Below, piece by piece: positions 35,465 through 44,172 of a DNA stretch of 64,000 bases (position 1 is the first letter of the stretch; the number at the start of each line of letters is the position of its first letter). The position numbers were made by a program, and so were the translations under genes. The DNA is from Loktanella salsilacus (lineage in GTDB: Bacteria > Pseudomonadota > Alphaproteobacteria > Rhodobacterales > Rhodobacteraceae), in contig NZ_FOTF01000009.1 in the NCBI RefSeq assembly GCF_900114485.1, forward strand, positions 1-64,000, written 5' to 3'. A model generated the notes under the pieces. The model searched no databases. It worked only from the letters and a program-made list of their open reading frames with translations, and was not told the DNA's origin.

Positions 35465-36133
35465 TCAAACCACCGGCGGCTTGGCAAAAGGCAGATGGCC
35501 GGTCTTCATCCAAATCTGCGCGCCGTCCGGCCCTGCCACAACCGACAACGGATCGCCCTCTGGCAGGCGCAGCCAATCGTGGCGCTGTAATACGTCGCCG
35601 CCAATGCTGAGTGATCCGCCGATCACCAAAGCCTCTATCCCGCCGGGGGCCTGCGACGTCATGTGTGCGCCAGCCTCTAGCTGGCTGTAGGTTACGGCCT
35701 CTCGGGTATCCTCGTGCAGCACCGTTGTTGCGACCCCGCCAACCGGTTCCGGCAGCGTATCGGCCATCGTTTTGCGAAACTGGATCCGGTCCTGCGGGTC
35801 GAACTGCCACAGCTTGACGAAGATGGTGCAGCCGTCCTGCGATCCCGGCGTGTGCCGGCTGGTCGGCGGATTGCGCACATAGGTGCCCGCCGGATAATCG
35901 CCATGTTCATCCTGAAACACGCCATCCAAAACGATAAACTCTTCGCCGCCGGTGTGGGTGTGCGCTGAAAAGCTGCTGCCGGGCGCGTAGCGCACGATAC
36001 TGGTAGCACGGGCGACTTCGCCGCCAATCCGGTCTAGCATACGCCGATCAACACCCTTCATCGGCGAGGCCTGCCAATCAATATCATCACTGTGCATCAG
36101 GACGCGGGCTGAAAAATCAGAGTTGAGGGTCAT
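35465..36133 (-). CDS. ChrR-like two-cupin domain protein
   Basis: A 222-residue cupin protein resembling the C-terminal domain of anti-sigma factor ChrR, but without the N-terminal zinc anti-sigma domain, so it is not itself an anti-sigma factor. The first cupin has the metal set H58, H60, E64 and H94 in [16 protein letters not shown] and TSRHTPG. The second cupin (about 130-220) is degenerate ([21 protein letters not shown]). It may bind a metal and sense or detoxify a reactive compound, or act as a small dioxygenase. It leads the operon with the amine-oxidase-like and TetR genes. Confidence 0.82.
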   Translation of the reverse strand: MTLNSDFSARVLMHSDDIDWQASPMKGVDRRMLDRIGGEVARATSIVRYAPGSSFSAHTHTGGEEFIVLDGVFQDEHGDYPAGTYVRNPPTSRHTPGSQDGCTIFVKLWQFDPQDRIQFRKTMADTLPEPVGGVATTVLHEDTREAVTYSQLEAGAHMTSQAPGGIEALVIGGSLSIGGDVLQRHDWLRLPEGDPLSVVAGPDGAQIWMKTGHLPFAKPPVV

Positions 36134-36457
36134 CGGAGCTCTTCTTTTTTTAGGATATCTACCGCGGCGCCCTGTGGAGGCAACGCTTTGAGGTCTACCT
36201 GCCTACCTACCGAAAGGTAGGCAGATTGAAAAGCCCCAAAAAGCCCGTCTCGCCCCGCTCACGCTTTCAAAGGGCGCGAGAGGATGGGCGGCGATCTGCG
36301 GCGGTGGCCCGCAGAAAATTTTCGACGGCAGTCAAAAGACATAGCAATAATGAATATTAATTCAGGCCAAAGTTCGACATTACATCAATTTAAAATGCTA
36401 AATCCGACCCTAAGGTTCGACGAAAATCAGACGCCAACTGTGATGCTGCGCATTCCT
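36134..36457. other. Intergenic region upstream of the cupin operon
   Basis: This 324-bp stretch lies between the cupin start and the 3' end of the TRAP permease gene (both minus strand). It carries the palindrome at 36199-36224 and an AT-rich part (36340-36420) likely to hold the promoter. No coding sequence or RNA gene was recognised. Confidence 0.5.
36199..36224. promoter_or_regulatory. Palindromic operator candidate upstream of the cupin/amine-oxidase/TetR operon
   Basis: Nine-bp arms CTGCCTACC (36199-36207) and GGTAGGCAG (36216-36224) surround an overlapping tighter palindrome CCTACC-GAAA-GGTAGG (206-221 of the same kilobase). It sits 66-91 bp upstream of the cupin start. Such a site suits the TetR protein encoded at the end of this operon. 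Regulation is inferred from position only. Confidence 0.5.
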
Positions 36458-37786
36458 TTACAGCAGTGCGGTTGCAGTGCTTGGGACAAGCGCCACGACG
36501 AGCAAAACAAGCAACATGACCCCAATGAAAGGCAACGTCGCGGCGAAGATCTGCTCGACCGTCACGTTGGGATCGTCCAGCGTATTATGCACCGTAAAGA
36601 CCGAGATCCCAAAAGGCGGCGTCAGCAAACCAATTTCCACCGCAAGGACGGTTATGATGCCAAAGTGGCTTAGGTCGATACCAAGTCCCTGCGCGATAGG
36701 GGCCGCAATCGGCACCATAATCAGCAGGATTGAGGTGCTATCAAGGATCATCCCCATAAGCAGGATAATGACGGAATAGAACATCAAAAACCCCAGCGGC
36801 GAAAAACCCCCAGCCCGCACCAGATCGGCGATGGCATTGGGCAGGCCCGCGATGGATAGCATCCGCGAATAATAGCTGGCCGCGATCAGCAGCACGAGGA
36901 TTGCGACCGATATCGCCCCCGTCTGCTTCATCACCTGCCACATCTTGCCGCCCCCCAGACTGCGGCGCCACAGCGCGATGATCAGCGCGCCGAACGCCCC
37001 GATCCCGCCCGCTTCTGTCGGGGTAAAGAACCCGGAATAAAGGCCGCCGAGCACCAAGAACACCAACAGGATAATCGGGATCAGCTTGCCCAGCATCGTC
37101 GCGGCTGACATCTTGGGGCCGCTACGGTCCAATCGCTTGACGCGGGCCGCTTGGGGATCGGTGTAGACAAAGCCGGGGAAAAGCACGGAAATGCCCATCA
37201 ACATGGCGACAAATCCGATGGCCAGCAGCATGCCGGGGATCAGGCCCGCGATAAACATGCCGCCAATCGACACCTCGGCCAGCACGCCATAGATGATCAA
37301 AAGCAGGCTCGGCGGGATCAACATACCCAGCACCGAACTGCCTGCGACGGTCCCTGCGGCAAAGGCCGGGCGATAGCCGTGGCGCGTCATTTCCGGCACC
37401 GCGACGCGGGTGAACACCGCGGCAGAGGCGATGGAGACGCCCGTGACAGCGGCAAAAATCGTGTTGGCGGCGACGGTCGCGACGCCAAGACCGCACAAGA
37501 CGCGGCGCAATAGCTCTTCTGCCACCTCGAAGGTATCGCGCCCGACGTTGGACACACTGACCAGCAGCCCCATCAGCACAAACAGCGGGATCGTCGCGAA
37601 CAGGTAATCCGCGATGCCGCTGTAGGCCGTCAGTTCCATCATGCGAAACGCAAGGTCGATATTGCCCCGGATAATCCAGATGCCCAAAAAACCCACGGCA
37701 AACAGGGCATAAGCGATCTGAAGTCCAAGCAACACGAGGCCGACCAGGAGTGCGATCAGCACAAATCCGATTGCTAGGGTCGTCAT
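36458..37786 (-). CDS. TRAP transporter large permease (DctM-like)
   Basis: A 443-residue inner-membrane protein with about 12-13 hydrophobic helices, the secondary transporter part of a TRAP system driven by an ion gradient. Typical stretches are FATIPLFVLMGLLVSVS, AGTVAGSSVLGMLIPPSLLLIIYGVLAEVSIGGMFIAGLIPG, FFTPTEAGGIGAFGALI and LTPPFGISVFTVHN. ATG 37786 is chosen because it overlaps the stop of the small permease gene (ATGA); an open frame extends further upstream but is shadow. It works with DctQ and DctP encoded just upstream. The substrate is a carboxylate or similar organic anion of unknown identity. Confidence 0.92.
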   Translation of the reverse strand: MTTLAIGFVLIALLVGLVLLGLQIAYALFAVGFLGIWIIRGNIDLAFRMMELTAYSGIADYLFATIPLFVLMGLLVSVSNVGRDTFEVAEELLRRVLCGLGVATVAANTIFAAVTGVSIASAAVFTRVAVPEMTRHGYRPAFAAGTVAGSSVLGMLIPPSLLLIIYGVLAEVSIGGMFIAGLIPGMLLAIGFVAMLMGISVLFPGFVYTDPQAARVKRLDRSGPKMSAATMLGKLIPIILLVFLVLGGLYSGFFTPTEAGGIGAFGALIIALWRRSLGGGKMWQVMKQTGAISVAILVLLIAASYYSRMLSIAGLPNAIADLVRAGGFSPLGFLMFYSVIILLMGMILDSTSILLIMVPIAAPIAQGLGIDLSHFGIITVLAVEIGLLTPPFGISVFTVHNTLDDPNVTVEQIFAATLPFIGVMLLVLLVVALVPSTATALL

Positions 37787-38349
37787 AATGCAGCCTCGGT
37801 GTTGCGGCGCAGGGTCATCGTCGCGCGGTAAAGGCAGGCCAGCAGTGCCGCTGTGCAGCCGATCACGGTGATGACGCGAAACGGAAAGGTCGGGATGGTA
37901 AACACACCTTGCACGCCAAAGAACTCGGCGGTGGTCCATGCCTTGATCATGTTTGGCCATGACGCCCACAGGATCAGGGCAAATACCAATGCGCCCATAA
38001 GGGCAAACAGCGCATTCAAGAGCTGCGCGCTGGCAGGGCTGGCGCGCTCTATCCTGCGGATCAGGAAATCGGCGCGGGTCAGACGGCCCTGCATCACGGC
38101 GGCAGAGATTTGCAAAAAGACGATGGCAACGACCGACCGACCCGCAATTTCAGCCACCCCGGTAATGGGAGCGTTCAGGAAATTGCGCCCGATCACATCC
38201 AGCACGATCATCACCATCATGAGGCCGATCCAGACCGTGCCGATAGCCGACAACAGGTTCGCGGTACTGCCTAGAACGGCACCCACGGGGGCAGTCGCAA
38301 AGGCAGGAACGGCCCCCGTGTCTGCTGTCATCTCGATATCATCCGCCAT
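37783..38349 (-). CDS. TRAP transporter small permease (DctQ-like)
   Basis: A 188-residue membrane protein with four hydrophobic helices, the partner of the DctM-like subunit. The conserved DVIGRNFLNAPITGVAEIAGRSVVAIVFL segment is typical of DctQ. A hydrophilic N-terminal tail of about 30 residues precedes helix 1. ATG 38349 is chosen because it starts close to the first helix with GGGGC upstream. The frame is open upstream to 38544, without similarity. Confidence 0.87.
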   Translation of the reverse strand: MADDIEMTADTGAVPAFATAPVGAVLGSTANLLSAIGTVWIGLMMVMIVLDVIGRNFLNAPITGVAEIAGRSVVAIVFLQISAAVMQGRLTRADFLIRRIERASPASAQLLNALFALMGALVFALILWASWPNMIKAWTTAEFFGVQGVFTIPTFPFRVITVIGCTAALLACLYRATMTLRRNTEAAL

Positions 38350-38435
38350 GGCTGCCCCGCTGTGTGTGATTGGGCCGCCCGATTGCGCGGGGGCGACCCA
38401 TATTTGCTTTGGCTCGTTTTGTGCTGGCGCCAGTC

Positions 38436-39488
38436 TTAGCGGCCAGCGTCCCAGTCGCGGCCGGGTGTCACGCCGTTTTCGCGCAGCGCGTCGAAATAGG
38501 CGGACAGAACGGTTTTTCCGTCCTCGCCGGTCTGTTCCAACCACGGTGCGACGATGTCAGGCAGACCTTCGGTCCACTTGGCTTTTTCCTCGGCCGACAG
38601 CTCGTGCACGGTCAGGCCAGCGGCCTGCATTTCCGTCATCGCCTTTTCGGCCAGCATGCTGACGTAGTCGCCATGCGCGGTCGACGTGACGGACGCAGCG
38701 GCGGTAAATGCCTCTTGGACCGGGGCAGGCAAACCGTCAAAGAAGTCCTTATTCGCTGCAATTGCGCCAAAATACATAGACCCGATGCCGACGCGGGTTA
38801 GCTCTGGCGCGACCTCGTAAACACGCGTGGGCAGGATGCCGGATGCGAAGGACAATGTCCCCTCGGTCACGCCGGTTTGGATGTTGGTGTAATAGGTCGT
38901 CAGCGCGCCATCGACGGGCGTGGCCCCGGTGCCTTGCAGCCAGTTGGCCGAGGTGCCCGGCGCGTTCAGCTTGCGGTTTTGCAGGTCTTCCATCGTGTTG
39001 ACCGGAAAGTTGGCATAGATGTCATAGCTGTCGGTGATCAGCGACGATAGCGGCACCATGTTCTGTGCGGTCCAGCTATCATGCAACGCTGGCAGATTGG
39101 CAGACAGATCGTCAAAAATCTTGATCAGCAGCTTGTGGTCTTCTGTCGCGAAGGGCGTGAAATAGGTCACGTTCTGCAGCGGCATCGCCGCGCCTTCCCA
39201 GACTGTGCCGACCATGCCCACGTCCACGATGCCGTCACTGACTGCGGCGCGGGTGTCGGTGAATTTATACAGCGTGCCGCCATAGGCCTCGTTCCAATCG
39301 ACCTTGTATTCGCCCTTTTCTGCAAGGATGCGGTCAACCTCTGGCTGGAATGCGTTCTTCATCGCATAGACCCAGATGTTCGCCTCTGGATGGCTGGACC
39401 CGATGTTGACGGTGACGCTTTCCTGCGCAAAGGCCGTTCCGGCCAGCAGCGTCAGCGCCGTGGTGGTGAAGAGTGTCCTGATCGTCAT
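38436..39488 (-). CDS. TRAP transporter substrate-binding protein (DctP-like)
   Basis: A 350-residue periplasmic receptor. The signal peptide ends near residue 21 (GTAFA/QES). DctP-fold signs include GGTLYKFTDTRAAVSDGIVDVGMVGTVWEG, LNAPGTSANWLQGTGATPV (the Arg/Asn substrate-contact region) and YFGAIAANKDFFDGLPAPVQEAF. GGGAGGAAT precedes ATG 39488. It lies 33 bp downstream of the molybdenum-hydroxylase large-subunit gene, so uptake and oxidation of the same compound are probably coexpressed. The ligand is unknown. Confidence 0.92.
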   Translation of the reverse strand: MTIRTLFTTTALTLLAGTAFAQESVTVNIGSSHPEANIWVYAMKNAFQPEVDRILAEKGEYKVDWNEAYGGTLYKFTDTRAAVSDGIVDVGMVGTVWEGAAMPLQNVTYFTPFATEDHKLLIKIFDDLSANLPALHDSWTAQNMVPLSSLITDSYDIYANFPVNTMEDLQNRKLNAPGTSANWLQGTGATPVDGALTTYYTNIQTGVTEGTLSFASGILPTRVYEVAPELTRVGIGSMYFGAIAANKDFFDGLPAPVQEAFTAAASVTSTAHGDYVSMLAEKAMTEMQAAGLTVHELSAEEKAKWTEGLPDIVAPWLEQTGEDGKTVLSAYFDALRENGVTPGRDWDAGR

Positions 39489-39521
39489 GGTATTCCTCCC
39501 TTGTGGGCCGATTGGCCCGGT

Positions 39522-41903
39522 TTAGTCCTGTAGCTTTCCAAGTCCCCGCAGCACCCGTTCCGGTGTGAACGGCATCGCCGTCACCTCCCCCCCGAACGGC
39601 CGCAACGCGTCGTTGATCGCGTTCATAACAGCCGCCGCTGCGCCAGCTGTGCCGGCCTCTCCTGCGCCTTTTGCACCCAGCTCGCTTTCAAGCGTGGGCG
39701 TTTCGACGTGGGCGATGATCATGTCGGGCATCTCGCCCGCCATGGGGACAAGGTAATCCGCCATAGAGCCGTTCAGCAGCTGGCCTTCGGCGTCGTAATG
39801 CAATTCCTCGAACAGGGCAGCGCCCAACCCCTGCACGATGCCGCCGCGAATTTGTTCATCAACCAGCTGTGGGTTGATGACACGGCCGCAATCCTCGACG
39901 CACCAATGCTTGAGCAGTTTGACGTGGCCCGTGTCGGTGTCCACCTCGACATAAGACGCCTGCACGCCGTTGGTGAAGGCAAAAGGATAGTCAGCGGGCG
40001 TATAATGCCGGGTCTGAACCAGCTCTCTTGGCAGTCCCTTGGGCAACGTGTCGCCGCGGAAATAGACGATACGGCCCAGTTCAGACAGCGGCATGCGGTC
40101 TGCGCCGTCCGACATATTCACTACCGCGCCATCACGAATATCCAGCGTATCGGGCGGGCATTGCAGCATCGCGCCTGCGACCTCTAGGATCGCATTTCGC
40201 AGCGCCTTGGCTGCTTGCAAAGCCGCCTCTCCGCCGATGCCCGCGCCGCGTGACGCCCATGTGCCACCGCCGTAAGGTGTGGATTGCGTGTCACCCGTGA
40301 CAATACGGACCTGCGTTGGCAGCACGCCGACGCCTTCGGCGACGATCTGGGACAGCATCGCCTCGGTCCCCTGCCCTTGTTCGGTGACGGACGATGCTGC
40401 GACGATGCTGCCGTCGGGATCCATGCGCACAGTGCAGCCGTCCTGCGCCGAAATGCGGGCGCCGCCAATGCCGTACATCATGGGCGAGGGGTTGGTGAGT
40501 TCGATAAAGCTGGCGATGCCGATGCCGCGCACGACCCCGCGCGCCTTTGCCGCGGCCTGATCGGCGCGCAGGGCGTCGTAGTCCATCAGGTCCACCAGTT
40601 TGGTCAGGCTGGCATGATGCGACAACCCTTCGAACCGCATCTTTGCAGGTGACGTCGCTGGATAGGCGTCATCAGCAAATAGGTTGCGGTGCCGGATCGC
40701 AACCGGGTCCATGTCAAGGGCGGCGGCGGCCATATCGACCAGACCTTCGGTCACGGTGACCGCGATAGGATGGCCTACCGCGCGGTACTGGCTAGTGGGC
40801 GTTTTATTCTGGAACACCACGGTCGTCTTGGCGCGGTAGTTCTTGAAATCATATGGCCCGCCGCACAGGTTCACGACCTGATTACCCTCAATCGCCGAGG
40901 TGCGCGGATAAACCGAATAGGCGCCAATCGCCGTCCAGTCGTCGATGTCAAAGGCAAGGATCTCGCCGTCCTCTGCCACCGCAATCCGGCCCCAGATTTC
41001 ATGATCGCGGGCGTGGATATCGGTGGTGAAACTCTCAAGCCGATCAGCGATAAACTTGACCGGACGCGCCATGATTTTGGCGATCGCCGCTGTCGCGACC
41101 TCGTCTGGATAGATGTGAACTTTGATCCCGTACGACCCGCCAACATCGCCGCAAATCACCCGCACGCGGGATTCCGGCATGCCAAGGTGTTCTGCCAACA
41201 CGACCTGAACCATATGCGGGGCCTGCGTCGCGTGCCACGCAGTCATATGACCTTCGCCCGGATTCCAATCCACAAGGATAGAACGCGGTTCTAGCGTAAC
41301 GCCAGTATGGCGACCTGTCTTGAAATGCGCCTCAATCACCTTGTGCGCGCTGGCAAAGGCGGCATCGATGTCGCCCTCGACGTGAGTGCGTTCAAACGCC
41401 AGATTGTCGCCCATGTCGGGGTGCAAAACGGGTGTGGCATCGTCCAGCGCGGTCATCATATCGGTGACCTCTGGCAGCGGGTCATAGTCGACATCGACCA
41501 GCGCGGCGGCTTCTTCTGCGGCTAGGCGCGTGCTTGCGACGACGGCCGCGACGGGCTCTCCGACCCATGCGGCGCGGTCCACGGCGATGGCATATTCGGG
41601 GGGCGATTTCAGCCCCTTCAGGTGCGCCAAAACGCCAACCCATGGCGTGCAAACCGTTGCGATGTCAGCGCCGGTAAAGACCCGTAGCACCCCTTTGACC
41701 GCAAGCGCCTCGGACGCGTCGATACCCTTGATTTTCGCATGGGCGTAGGGACTGCGGACAAAGACGACATGCACCATGCGCGGCAGCACGATGTCATCAA
41801 CATATCGGCCCCGTCCCTGCACCAGACGCCCCGCATTCGGGCGCGGCACGGTCTTACCGATATAGCTGTTGGGCCGGTCAGGATTGCCGAAACGCATGGT
41901 CAT
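39522..41903 (-). CDS. Molybdenum hydroxylase large subunit (CoxL/XDH family)
   Basis: A 793-residue molybdopterin-cytosine-dinucleotide-binding subunit of the xanthine oxidase family. Signs: GRLVQGRGRYVDDI at the N-terminus, CGDVGGSYGIKVHIYPDE (Mo-pterin contact), QGQGTEAMLSQI and the catalytic Glu in AKGAGEAGTAGAAAAVMNAI near the C-terminus. The active-site loop reads QYRAVGHP (372-379), so it is not a form I CO dehydrogenase, which needs AYRCSFR. ATG 41903 overlaps the [2Fe-2S] gene stop. Gene order is FAD, FeS, Mo subunits and then TRAP transporter, under the divergent TetR. The substrate is probably an N-heterocycle or aldehyde taken up by the TRAP system (inference). Confidence 0.88.
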   Translation of the reverse strand: MTMRFGNPDRPNSYIGKTVPRPNAGRLVQGRGRYVDDIVLPRMVHVVFVRSPYAHAKIKGIDASEALAVKGVLRVFTGADIATVCTPWVGVLAHLKGLKSPPEYAIAVDRAAWVGEPVAAVVASTRLAAEEAAALVDVDYDPLPEVTDMMTALDDATPVLHPDMGDNLAFERTHVEGDIDAAFASAHKVIEAHFKTGRHTGVTLEPRSILVDWNPGEGHMTAWHATQAPHMVQVVLAEHLGMPESRVRVICGDVGGSYGIKVHIYPDEVATAAIAKIMARPVKFIADRLESFTTDIHARDHEIWGRIAVAEDGEILAFDIDDWTAIGAYSVYPRTSAIEGNQVVNLCGGPYDFKNYRAKTTVVFQNKTPTSQYRAVGHPIAVTVTEGLVDMAAAALDMDPVAIRHRNLFADDAYPATSPAKMRFEGLSHHASLTKLVDLMDYDALRADQAAAKARGVVRGIGIASFIELTNPSPMMYGIGGARISAQDGCTVRMDPDGSIVAASSVTEQGQGTEAMLSQIVAEGVGVLPTQVRIVTGDTQSTPYGGGTWASRGAGIGGEAALQAAKALRNAILEVAGAMLQCPPDTLDIRDGAVVNMSDGADRMPLSELGRIVYFRGDTLPKGLPRELVQTRHYTPADYPFAFTNGVQASYVEVDTDTGHVKLLKHWCVEDCGRVINPQLVDEQIRGGIVQGLGAALFEELHYDAEGQLLNGSMADYLVPMAGEMPDMIIAHVETPTLESELGAKGAGEAGTAGAAAAVMNAINDALRPFGGEVTAMPFTPERVLRGLGKLQD

Positions 41904-42400
41904 GCCACCCCCCGATCCGCACGCGCCTGTGCGGTGCTTTCGATTGCATCAACGATGGCCTCGTAACCGGTGCAGCGGCAGTAGTTACCGGACAAATGTT
42001 CGCGAATGGCGTGGCGGCTGGGAATACCGGGCTGCGCCAGCAGTTCCTGTGCTGCGACCAACATCCCCGGCGTGCAGAAACCGCACTGCAGCGCGTTGCG
42101 CGCAACAAAAGCCGCTTGCAGGTCGGACAGGTCGCCAGTGTCGCTCAGGCCTTCGACGGTCCAGACGTCGGCACCATCGGCCTGCGCGGCAAGCATCAAG
42201 CAACCCCGGATCGCTTGGCCGTCCACCTTGACCGTGCAGGCCCCGCAAACACCGTGTTCGCAGCTAGCGTGTGCCCCGGTTAGGCCCAGATCAAGGCGTA
42301 GAAAATCAACCAAATGGCGCCCGGCTGGCACGCGGGCCTCGACCTCTTCGCCATTGACGCGCAGGGCGATATCGATGCGATCGGAAAAGACGGCGGTCAT
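41900..42400 (-). CDS. [2Fe-2S] small subunit of the molybdenum hydroxylase (CoxS-like)
   Basis: A 166-residue electron-transfer subunit. The plant-ferredoxin-type cluster uses C47, C52, C55 and C67 in CEHGVCGACTV. The second, helical cluster domain uses C106, C109, C141 and C143 in QCGFCTPGM and YCRCTGYEAIV. All eight cysteines are present. It overlaps both neighbours by four bases, consistent with coupled translation of the heterotrimer. No Tat signal is present, so the complex is cytoplasmic. Confidence 0.93.
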   Translation of the reverse strand: MTAVFSDRIDIALRVNGEEVEARVPAGRHLVDFLRLDLGLTGAHASCEHGVCGACTVKVDGQAIRGCLMLAAQADGADVWTVEGLSDTGDLSDLQAAFVARNALQCGFCTPGMLVAAQELLAQPGIPSRHAIREHLSGNYCRCTGYEAIVDAIESTAQARADRGVA

Positions 42401-43230
42401 TGGGGCTCTCCATTCAGGTCAGCGGCGGCGCGCTGCAACAAGACGCCAATGAGGTGGCGGCGATAAGCGGCGCTGGCCTGCGTGTCGGACGGCGGATCGA
42501 TCGCCGCGCGCAGGGCGACAACGGCGCCGTCGATATCGCCTGCATCCATCCGCGCCATGGCATCCGGCACCAATTCGGGGTGCGATCCGACCGAGATGCA
42601 GACGATCCGATGCCCGGCCTTGCGCCGAACAACACAAAGCCCCGCCAGCGCATAATCGCCAGAGCGGCGCGCAAGTTCGTGGATCACTTGCCATTCGCCG
42701 TCTTCGGCAATTGGAAGGCTGATGGCCGTCAGAATTTCGCCGTCTTGGATCGTGGTTTCAAACAGGCCTTCAAAGAAATCCGCAGCGGGAATATCGCGCG
42801 GCCCGTCCGGCCCGTCGACATGAATGGTGGCATCAAGGGCCAGCGCGCAGGCGGGAAATTCAGCCGCCGGATCGGCGTGGGCAATCGCCCCGCCGATGGT
42901 GCCGCGATTGCGAATGGCCGCGTGGGCAATCAGGTCTGTGGCGCGGCGCAGCAGGGGGGCGTGCCGTGCGATCAGCGGGTCTGTTGCGACCTCTGCATGG
43001 CGGGTCAGTGCGCCAATCCGCAGACGGTCGCCGTCAAGCGTGACACCTTTGAGCGCTGCGATCTGGTTGATATCGACCAGCAGATCGCCGGTGCTCAGCC
43101 GCATATTCATTGCGGCGATCAGGCTTTGCCCGCCCGCTAGAACGCGCCCCATCCCGTCACTTTGCGCCAGCAGATCAAGCGCATGACGGAGATCCGTAGC
43201 GCGGGCATACCCGCCAACTGATGCTTTCAC
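42397..43230 (-). CDS. FAD subunit of the molybdenum hydroxylase (CoxM-like)
   Basis: A 277-residue flavoprotein subunit passing electrons from the FeS clusters to the final acceptor. The FAD motifs are LAGGQSLIAAMNMRL near residue 32 and RNRGTIGGAIAHADPAAEFP near residue 106. The C-terminal CO_deh_flav domain is present (WQVIHELARRSGDYALAG). GGAGGAGAG precedes ATG 43230. It is the first gene of the operon, 138 bp from the divergent TetR start, with tandem operator-like palindromes in between. Confidence 0.92.
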   Translation of the reverse strand: MKASVGGYARATDLRHALDLLAQSDGMGRVLAGGQSLIAAMNMRLSTGDLLVDINQIAALKGVTLDGDRLRIGALTRHAEVATDPLIARHAPLLRRATDLIAHAAIRNRGTIGGAIAHADPAAEFPACALALDATIHVDGPDGPRDIPAADFFEGLFETTIQDGEILTAISLPIAEDGEWQVIHELARRSGDYALAGLCVVRRKAGHRIVCISVGSHPELVPDAMARMDAGDIDGAVVALRAAIDPPSDTQASAAYRRHLIGVLLQRAAADLNGEPQ

Positions 43231-43272
43231 GGCATCTCTCCTCCCATTTCATCGCGCCCTCCAGCACGATTG

Positions 43273-43309
43273 TTGATCAATCGATCAACCTTATTGATCA
43301 TACGATCAT
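43273..43309. promoter_or_regulatory. Two tandem palindromic operators in the divergent cox-like/TetR promoter
   Basis: Site 1 is TTGATC-AATC-GATCAA (43273-43288). Site 2 is TTGATC-ATAC-GATCAT (43294-43309). The arms are nearly identical and the centres are 21 bp apart, two helical turns, so two dimers would sit on the same DNA face. They lie between the FAD-subunit start (43230, minus) and the TetR start (43368, plus). Binding by that TetR protein is the simplest reading. Confidence 0.7.
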
Positions 43310-43367
43310 TAGTTGGCACACTATTGCAAGTGGTATTTTCAGACCACCTCGTATTAAGAAGCACGCT

Positions 43368-43976
43368 ATGGACACCCAGCCCGCCCCAGACCGCCGCCGC
43401 CTGCCGCCCGACGAACGTCGCCGCCAGATCGTTGAAGGCGCCGTCGCGTTCTTTGCCGATGTCGGGCTAGAGGGAAACACGCGCGATCTGGCCAAGCGTT
43501 TGGGCGTCACGCAGTCGCTGCTGTTCAACTATTTCGCGGCAAAGTCCGACCTGCTGGAAGCCGTCTACGAGCATGTGTATCTGAACCGCCTATCCGATGA
43601 TTGGCCGACGCTATTGACGGATCGGAACCGGTCCATTCGCGACCGCGTGCTGCATTTCTACGACGACTACAGCAAGTTGATTTTTCAATACGAATGGATG
43701 CGCATCTTTATGTTTTCGGGTCTCGCGGGGGCTGAATTGAACCGTCGCTACCTAGACCATTTAGGCCGCGTGATCTTTGGCCCGCTCCTTGCGGAAATGC
43801 AGGCAGCTGCACCTGATCCACAAAGTATCGAGATCGAGGATCTATGGAATTTGCACGGCGGCATTGTCTACATCGGCATCCGCCAGCACATCTATCAGGT
43901 GCCCTGCCCAGATGATCCGACCAAAGCCATCACCCGCGCGGTTGACCGCTTTCTGGCGGCCTTCGATATCACTTGA
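43368..43976 (+). CDS. TetR family regulator of the molybdenum hydroxylase/TRAP operon
   Basis: A 202-residue regulator. The helix-turn-helix lies at about residues 15-65: RRRQIVEGAVAFFADVGLEGNTRDLAKRLGVTQSLLFNYFAAKSDLLEAVYEHV. The C-terminal ligand domain is of unassigned type. ATG 43368 is chosen; the open frame upstream runs over the operator region and is not coding. Divergent position and the two palindromes at 43273-43309 suggest it represses both itself and the hydroxylase/TRAP operon, sensing the hydroxylase substrate or product. Confidence 0.88.
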   Translation: MDTQPAPDRRRLPPDERRRQIVEGAVAFFADVGLEGNTRDLAKRLGVTQSLLFNYFAAKSDLLEAVYEHVYLNRLSDDWPTLLTDRNRSIRDRVLHFYDDYSKLIFQYEWMRIFMFSGLAGAELNRRYLDHLGRVIFGPLLAEMQAAAPDPQSIEIEDLWNLHGGIVYIGIRQHIYQVPCPDDPTKAITRAVDRFLAAFDIT

Positions 43977-44135
43977 GCCTTTGTCATAAAGCCTAACGCG
44001 GCGGCAAAACTTCGCAAGTGGCAAGCTGGCCCCAAGGTGTTGGGTGTCGTTCTGCACGGGGCCAACTTAGTTAGAGGATTCTATCGCGCGCATGCGACCC
44101 TGAATGCTTGTTTTAAACATTAGCATTGCGTCTGA

Positions 44136-44163
44136 AAGCAGAAGGCCATGCAGCCTTCTGCTT
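44136..44163. terminator. Convergent hairpin between tetR and creatinase genes
   Basis: Ten-bp perfect arms AAGCAGAAGG (44136-44145) and CCTTCTGCTT (44154-44163) flank an eight-base loop. The hairpin lies ten bases after the minus-strand creatinase stop and about 160 bp after the plus-strand TetR stop. Only short T stretches flank it. It probably ends the creatinase transcript and may also stop TetR readthrough. Confidence 0.6.
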
Positions 44164-44172
44164 ATTGTGCAC

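Noticed and set aside
39522-43230. Form I carbon monoxide dehydrogenase (coxSML)
   Set aside because: The large subunit has QYRAVGHP instead of the AYRCSFR loop needed for the Cu-Mo site, and the order is M-S-L with no coxDEF genes.
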